From Pisolithus tinctorius (taxonomy: Eukaryota > Basidiomycota > Agaricomycetes > Boletales > Pisolithaceae), in contig JANFAH010000004.1 in assembly GCA_024663395.1 (NCBI GenBank), positions 1,116,001-1,180,000 of the forward strand: a stretch of DNA of 64,000 nt. Direction: 5' to 3'. A model generated the notes under the pieces. That model saw only the letters and a list, made by a program, of their open reading frames with translations. It did no database searches and had not been told where the DNA came from. Positions 58,589 through 64,000 of this stretch are shown here, in pieces. Both the position numbers and the translations under genes were made by a program. The number at the start of each line of letters is the position of its first letter. Within the stretch, counting starts at the first letter, position 1.

Positions 58589-59321
58589 CTATCATGTGAC
58601 GAGCAATGCACAATGGACGGGTAATGCACAATTGTGTTCCCTGCCCACAACACTCAAGATATTCATAATATAACATCATGAGCACATTGCCAGAGGCATA
58701 TTCTACTAGCTAGTGTGTTTCAATGCAAAAAAAAAGTAATGTGGTAGCTCTCTAGCGTGCAAATTTCAAGGAAGGTGGTGGGAACCACCCCATTTTTATG
58801 GCATTTTGACCCAGATCCCAGAGATCTACTGGGGCATTGGACTCAAATTTTTCTGGTTAGTTGCATCGTATCCAGAAAAATATTCACAGCACATCAGTTC
58901 AGTGAAACATAGGAAGACTCGATTGCAATATTCATGATTGTGCTAGAGTGTGACAAAAGTCAAGGATAGGGGCGTCACGCGCGTCAGCATATTCAGACTC
59001 CGCTTAAATAGGGAATTCAGAGAAGCACGATAATTGGGGCGGAGTGTAATTGTTAACACTACGGAGCTTGATTTATGCGTGCGGAGATGCCTGTCAGGAG
59101 TGACATGGTGTGACGAAATTGTGCATTACCTATACTTTTAGACATGTCATTTTCAAGGCTCATTGGTACACGCATTTTAGCATATTTTATCGAGGTTCTT
59201 GCACAGGCCTGTAGCAGAGACCTGCCTCTATCGGGTCCCCGAATCCCGAGTTCGAGAAATCTTGTTGTTGTGTGGCTATTCCAAATTTTGTAAAAATTGT
59301 GCATTACCTGTCGCATGATAG
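58589..59321. mobile_element. MITE-like non-autonomous element (733 bp)
   Basis: The ends form imperfect inverted repeats of about 26 bp. The left reads CTATCATGTGACGAGCAATG; the right, reverse-complemented, reads CTATCATGCGACAGGTAATG; both continue CACAAT. A TA dinucleotide flanks each side (58587-58588 and 59322-59323). The 10-mer AATGCACAAT occurs twice near the left end and twice, inverted, towards the right (about 59117 and 59297). The interior is AT-rich and shows no coding capacity. It fits a TA-inserting MITE. The right end is 49 bp from the L2HGDH start. Confidence 0.55.
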
Positions 59322-59370
59322 TAGTGAATTAGTGTTGCCAGTGCCCCAACATTGCAGTAGTGCGCACTTC

Positions 59371-60950
59371 ATGTCTGCTTCACGAATACGCGGTTTGACT
59401 GCCGCATTGAATTCGGCAGGAAAGTACAAGTACAAGGTTTGTGCCCGTAGCTGTCGTGACTTCCTACCAACAGCTCGTACCAGAGTCCCGACGGAGCTGT
59501 TGACTTTCTGGTTGTCGGAGGTGGTACGAACCATCATCCGCATCTCTACATAGTTCATCGTCGTGGATAAGCCATTTTTGTAGGCGTTGTGGGCTTGGCT
59601 GTTGCCCAGAGATTGGTGGAACGCTTTCCGAACAAGTCCACATATCTTGTTGAAAGACACGGGGGTGCCGGGGAAGAGACAAGGTGTGCATCAGGGTAAC
59701 GTCTCGACAAAATGCTACACGTTTAACGCTCCATTCAGCTCCCGCAACTCAGAAGTTATACATGCGGGTAACCGACCGCTGATGGTGATACTTTCGACTT
59801 CAACTAACCAAATGCTACAGGACTTTATTATCCAGCGGATTCACTCAAGACGCAGCTGTGTCTGCGGGGCAGACATCTCATGTATGACCGATGTCAGCGC
59901 CATAATATTCCACATTTGAAGACAGGAAAACTCGTAGTCGCACACGAGGGTCAACGCCCATACGTAGAAGGCCTTTACGAGAAGTCCCGTCAACTTGGGT
60001 GGCCAAAACACTTCACACAACACTCCCGCAATGGTGCAGTCCTTCCTACCAGACTTATCACTGGGGACGAAGCCCGCGTGCTAGAACCTGACCTCTCCAA
60101 AGACATAACCGCTGCCCTTTGGAGCCCAGAAACTGGCATCGTAGACTCCCATGCGCTCATGGAAAGCCTCGAGAAAGATATCACGGAGTCGGCAGGGGGC
60201 GAACTTGTGTACTTCACACGTGTGGTCCGCGTCGACCCCTACAACAAGAGGGAGGTGTCGTCCGCATCGACCAGTGCACAAGATGGCTGGGTTGTGCAGG
60301 CCACGACAGGTGACGCACGAGATGGAGACGCGCTCTTCACGAAAACCCTTATCAACGCGTCAGGCCTATCAGCCACCCTCATACTGAACTCACTTCTCTT
60401 CGAATCTTCCCGCATTCCGATGTACTTTGCCCGTGGGTCATACGCAGCGTACAGGGGTCCGGGTGTGTCGAACATTAAACACCTCATATACCCTTGCGCA
60501 GAGACTGGACCGAACATACATGCATTCCAATCCCTCGGAACCCATCTCACCCTGGATATGCGTGGCAATGTGCGCTTCGGACCAGACTTGGAGTGGATAT
60601 CACCACCGTCCAGTTCGGTCGACGATGTTTCTGACGAAGCCCACGCAGACTTCTGGACCAAATATCTGGTACCAGACGAATCCAGGCTAGAGGACATACA
60701 TGGTGCGGTGACCAAGTATTTGCCGAATGTCCAGAAGGAGAATTTCAGGCCGGACTACGTTGGCATCCGTCCTAAGCTCGTGGTTTCAGGATTTCAAGAC
60801 TTTGTCATCCGCAAAGACTATGCGGACGGCATCGGCAGCGGATTGATGGTCAGTCTGATGGGTATTGAGAGTCCAGGTCTCACCTCCTGCCTGGCCATTG
60901 CAGAGCATGTGACCGAGGACATCATTGCCCGGGAGCAAAACGACTCGTAG
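59371..60950 (+). CDS. L2HGDH: L-2-hydroxyglutarate dehydrogenase, mitochondrial
   Basis: This FAD enzyme oxidises L-2-hydroxyglutarate, a by-product of malate dehydrogenase, to 2-oxoglutarate. Exons 59371-59423, 59474-59523, 59584-59683, 59739-59767 and 59821-60950 give 453 aa. The N-terminus MSASRIRGLTAALNSAG looks like a mitochondrial presequence. The dinucleotide-binding motif AVDFLVVGGGVVGLAVAQRL is followed by SSRNSEVIHAGLYYP, the family signature. Further matches are LMYDRCQRHNIPHLKTGKLV, TGIVDSHALMESLEKDI, RGNVRFGPDLEWI and RPDYVGIRPKL. The end reads GIESPGLTSCLAIAEHV. The MITE-like element lies immediately upstream and may supply promoter sequence. Its stop is 62 bp from that of convergent NDUFA12. 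Confidence 0.93.
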
Positions 60951-61012
60951 AAATAAAGTATATTACGATCTAGAGGATACCACTGTATTGTGATCCGTCA
61001 GAATCTCGCTCA

Positions 61013-61659
61013 TCAACCCCGAACCATGACCTTTGGCTCCCATGCACTGATTTTAGGCGCAGCGGTGTTGTACGGGCGATACGCACCACGTGTGCCAGTT
61101 AAATTTTCTACCCATGGCTATAACGACAGTTCGAGTCGGGGGTCAACCGGTTGCACAGTACAAGGGTACATACCGCCTTCCAGGGTGGTGACAAGTTCTG
61201 CATCACTTTGTCCTCAGTTGGTGGTAGCAAGCGAATGTGCTGCAGCCAAGAATGCCATTCCGCAGGGACTTGGGTTGCATTATTGTAATGCTGTCGGAGG
61301 ACATTAGTGAGAAAGGGAGTGAGCGAGGTCCGGGAAGTTTGTTACGAACCTGCGCAAAGTCAACCCATCGGTGACGGCCTAGTGATGCCATAAGTAGCGG
61401 TTTCCGAGAACATCCAACGACTCATACGTACCAGGAATTTCGTCGTCGGGGTTCAGGTTCTCGTAGTATTTGTTACCGAATCTGTCCGCGCACAGAGCAA
61501 GTCAACTTTGAGTATCCGGTAGTTCGTCAACGACTACTCTCACTGATCAGTCCCAACTAGAGCACCAGCCTTTGCGTCGCCAATGTTTTGCATTTGATGC
61601 CACCATTGCTTGATTCCTGTCCTACGAATATTCCGCACATATCGTATGAAGGAGACCAT
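61013..61659 (-). CDS. NDUFA12: Complex I subunit NDUFA12 (B17.2)
   Basis: This accessory subunit belongs to mitochondrial NADH:ubiquinone oxidoreductase. Joined exons give MVSFIRYVRNIRRTGIKQWW, QNIGDAKAGALVGTDQFGNK, YYENLNPDDEIPG and RHRWVDFAQ. The next exons give HYNNATQVPAEWHSWLQHIR and LLPPTEDKVMQNLSPPW, then a last exon VENLTGTRGAYRPYNTAAPK ending KVMVRG. All four joins use GT-AG introns of 50-65 nt. The hallmark GTDxFGNKYYE and PAEWHSWL motifs make identification firm. The length is about 150 aa, as in the family. The small size with five exons is typical of this genome. Confidence 0.93.
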
Positions 61660-62010
61660 CGTCGGTGTAGGAGGAGAGGCGTATTTGTTTATGTTTGGGC
61701 ATCGCTGCCAGATCTGCTCACGCAGAAAAGGCAAATGTTGAGACGAGGAATACATTCAGTGAAAGTACAGAACTTTTGTGGAAACACGCCAAATCATCCA
61801 GCGACGAGTATTAAGGTTAACATATGCTGAACACAATGTAGTGACAAGTGGAAATCCTGACAACGCACTGCGACCACCGGGGAGCTGACGATTAAATAGC
61901 ACTACACCGATGCAAAAGAGGGATGAAACAAGAGGAAAGCAAGGAACGTGGGCGAAAAACGAATTAAACAACAGACCAAAACTATAAGCGATATCTCCGC
62001 ACGACGCGTA
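61660..62010. other. Intergenic region NDUFA12 / BEM1
   Basis: About 350 bp between the NDUFA12 start and the BEM1 stop. It presumably contains the NDUFA12 promoter. I see no other feature. Confidence 0.4.
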
Positions 62011-63983
62011 TCATTCGGCATACAGAACATGTTTAGCGGTGCGGTCCAGCCATTCCCGCAGGTCACCGTCGTTCTCAAGACCCACGAACTCGTTGCTAAG
62101 ACTGTCACGATACCGGAGAGTGGTGATATTTGCACCAAGTCTCCCTTGAACCTTCTTCATCAGCTCAGAATGCGTGACTTTGGGGTGGACTCGGATCGCA
62201 ATCAAGTCATCAGCGACAAATATCTTGATCCTCACGAATGCCGTCTGTGGATTTTCTGCGGATACAGGAGGAGCGTTCAAATTGGTGTTAGCTGCGGAGT
62301 GAGAACGGGTCCGTGATGAGGGTTGGGAAGAGCGCATCGAAGACGGTGGTGAGGGTTTGTAGTCGGGTAGGTGAGAATCCGAAGACACCGACCCACGCGA
62401 TGCCCCATTTTCGTGGAAGCCACCCACGGGAGAAGCTTGTGCTTGTGAGCCATTGCGGTGGATGGATGTCAGTGTGGTAGAACGCTGGTGCCCAAGGTGA
62501 TGAATAGAGTGAACCTGGGTTGGTGGCGTACGATCTTCACCATAATACGACCCATCACTCCGGTCGTCCCTGTCGGACAACCTGACGTCGCCAAGGGTGT
62601 GACGAACCTCTTCATCGAAGTCCTGGGTTACGGAGCAACCATCTGCAACCTCCTGATTTCCCCCTCCAGTAGCCAAGGCATCAAGCTCGCTATATCGAGG
62701 CTCGATTTCATGCTCGTAGTCGCCCGGCTTTAAAGCGAGAAAGTCACGGATCAGTTGATGCTCTAATATGTACGGTGCTCCCATGGAGTTTAGCGCGCAC
62801 AACTGGTGAAGGTAGGCGTCTAATTCCTCCCGTCGTGTGGCGGTCACTTGGTCATTCACTTCTGATGACGGTCCGGGCATGAAAGGCAAGATGCGGGGCG
62901 AAGAAGGCTCACGGCCAGCCTCGTGGGGGAATGTGTCCAAAAGATGCAATTGGAAGTCGTAGAAATCACGGTACGCACGGAAGAGGACGAGCTGCTTAGC
63001 CATCGGAAGTTCAGAAGACCCATCAGAAGCATAGGGTTGGAAGATGGCATCAACTCGGAACCAATACTCATTCAGTTCGAAGTGGAAAGAAACGACACTG
63101 GCCGAAAGGAGGATACCATCCGGGAGGGGTGTGGTAGATGAGGTCTGAGCAGGTTGTGAAGCCGATGGGGAGGTTGCGTATGGGCTATTCGTGACCGAAG
63201 ACTTTGGTTCTTCGATTACCCCCAGTGCAATGGAGCTCTGTTTGTAGTTAATCATCGCCCGCTTCCAATCCTCGACCTCGGGAAGGTCTCCGCGATCGAT
63301 CAGGGCGTTCATGTCGAGAATAGGAATATTCGTTACAGGATCTCGCACTTGCACGAAGGTAGCAGGAATCAAACCCGGTCGACCAAGCCTACCAATCGGC
63401 TTGGCAACGAACCATTCACGGTTTGAGTGAGCAACAACTGAGATCGGGTCACCTGCTTTCGCGTCGAGTTCGTCTGTGCGTTCTGCAGTGAAGTCATGGA
63501 TCACGATAGCATAGAAAACGCTAGTTTTTTGGGTTCCCGGGGATTTAGGCGGTCCTAATGGGCTGACTGGACTGCTGGGGCCGACACTGATATGAGAAGA
63601 GCGCATTCTACCACAAGATGCATGAGGCGGTGAAGAACGGAACACAAGTAGGAGAGGGGAGTGGCTTACGGGTTGGGGCTCTTGCAGAATTCCTCGAACA
63701 TGTTCTTAGGAACAAGTCCTCGAGCACCTGTGACAGGATTGTGGGCCTCATACCAAGGTCCGTAATTGTCCGGATCGCCAGTGACATAAAAGAAATCGCC
63801 CTTTGAGAAGGGCAGCTGAGTAGGCGCGGATGGCCTGTGCGAACTGATTGCACGAATGACTTTCTGCGGCGGCAGGGAGGCAGAGAGAGGTTTAGATATG
63901 GAAGGCAAAGGCAGCGGGGTGGAGATCTGAAGACGGTGAACATCCTTGTTCCCGTTGAGGGACTTTCGTAGCGACTTCATCAT
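62011..63983 (-). CDS. BEM1: Cell-polarity scaffold protein (SH3-SH3-PX-PB1)
   Basis: Bem1 binds the Cdc42 exchange factor Cdc24 and PAK kinases to build the polarity site. Two exons, 63983-63670 and 63607-62011, give 636 aa. SH3-1 includes PFSKGDFFYVTGDPDNYGPW and GLVPKNMFEEF. SH3-2 reads FYAIVIHDFTAERTDELDAK and GRPGLIPATFVQV. The PX domain has RAYRDFYDFQLHLLDTFPHE, with the basic/aromatic pattern for phosphoinositide binding. The C-terminal PB1 domain holds FVRIKIFVADDLIAIRVHPK and ENDGDLREWL, the acidic OPCA-like part that pairs with Cdc24. Linkers are Ser/Pro-rich. The start codon is 17 bases from the window edge, so its promoter is not visible. Confidence 0.96.
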
Positions 63984-64000
63984 TAACGCAGCATAAACGA

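Noticed and set aside
1..64000. Secondary-metabolite cluster, mating-type locus or CRISPR-like array
   Set aside because: No polyketide synthase, peptide synthetase, terpene synthase, homeodomain pair, pheromone receptor or regular spaced repeat was seen; gene content is housekeeping.

Overview
The window is eukaryotic nuclear DNA, most likely from a filamentous basidiomycete (Agaricomycetes type). Nearly every gene is interrupted by many short introns (about 48-70 nt, GT-AG with TACTAA/CTRAY-like branch points). Genes are packed on both strands with gaps often under 250 bp. The protein set is typically fungal: peroxins, PHO81, BEM1, MRC1, THO2, tafazzin, MscS-like channels with an EF-hand. 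I recognise 26 cellular genes or gene parts, two genes inside a transposon, and one weak small ORF. No tRNA, rRNA or CRISPR array was found. Exon joins were worked out by hand from reading frame, splice signals and family motifs; they are not RNA-supported.

Layout. 1-672: 3' end of heme A synthase COX15. 808-5809 (-): proteasome alpha subunit PRE5/PSMA1 and a large proline/glutamine/RGG-rich protein of unknown function. 6411-10770 (+): an MscS-type channel with an EF-hand, then a small CBM48 (AMPK-beta-like glycogen-binding) protein. 11003-15785 (-): an HBS1/SKI7 ribosome-rescue locus whose structure predicts two spliced products. 15929-19711: mitochondrial SSB RIM1 (+), a UPF0303 protein (-), peroxin PEX12 (+). 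20060-28374: PHO81 phosphate sensor (+), a half-size ABC transporter (-), GTP cyclohydrolase I (+). 28612-36059 (-): THO2, the scaffold of the THO mRNA-export complex. 36217-39552: an apparently intact PIF/Harbinger DNA transposon with 90-bp identical terminal inverted repeats, TAA target-site duplications, a DDE transposase and a Myb/SANT-like partner. 40400-43703: a divergent Ca2+/H+ exchanger (+) and tafazzin (-). 44680-51699: replication-checkpoint mediator MRC1 (-) and ribosomal protein uL3 (+), divergent. 52045-58427: a PPR protein (+), AMMECR1 (-), an unusual Rab GTPase (-), the Hsp90 co-chaperone CNS1 (-). 58589-59321: a MITE-like element just upstream of L-2-hydroxyglutarate dehydrogenase (+). 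61013-63983 (-): complex I subunit NDUFA12 and the polarity scaffold BEM1, whose start codon lies 17 bases from the window edge.

This is ordinary housekeeping chromatin rather than a biosynthetic or defence cluster. Several genes share themes without forming an operon-like unit: mitochondrial function (COX15, RIM1, PPR, tafazzin, L2HGDH, NDUFA12), RNA surveillance and export (HBS1/SKI7, THO2, the RGG protein), and cation handling (MscS, Ca2+/H+ exchanger). The most interesting points are the predicted alternative splicing of HBS1/SKI7, the intact Harbinger element, the palindromic double MluI-box upstream of MRC1, the MITE-like insertion, and a Rab protein with a long low-complexity insertion in its G domain.
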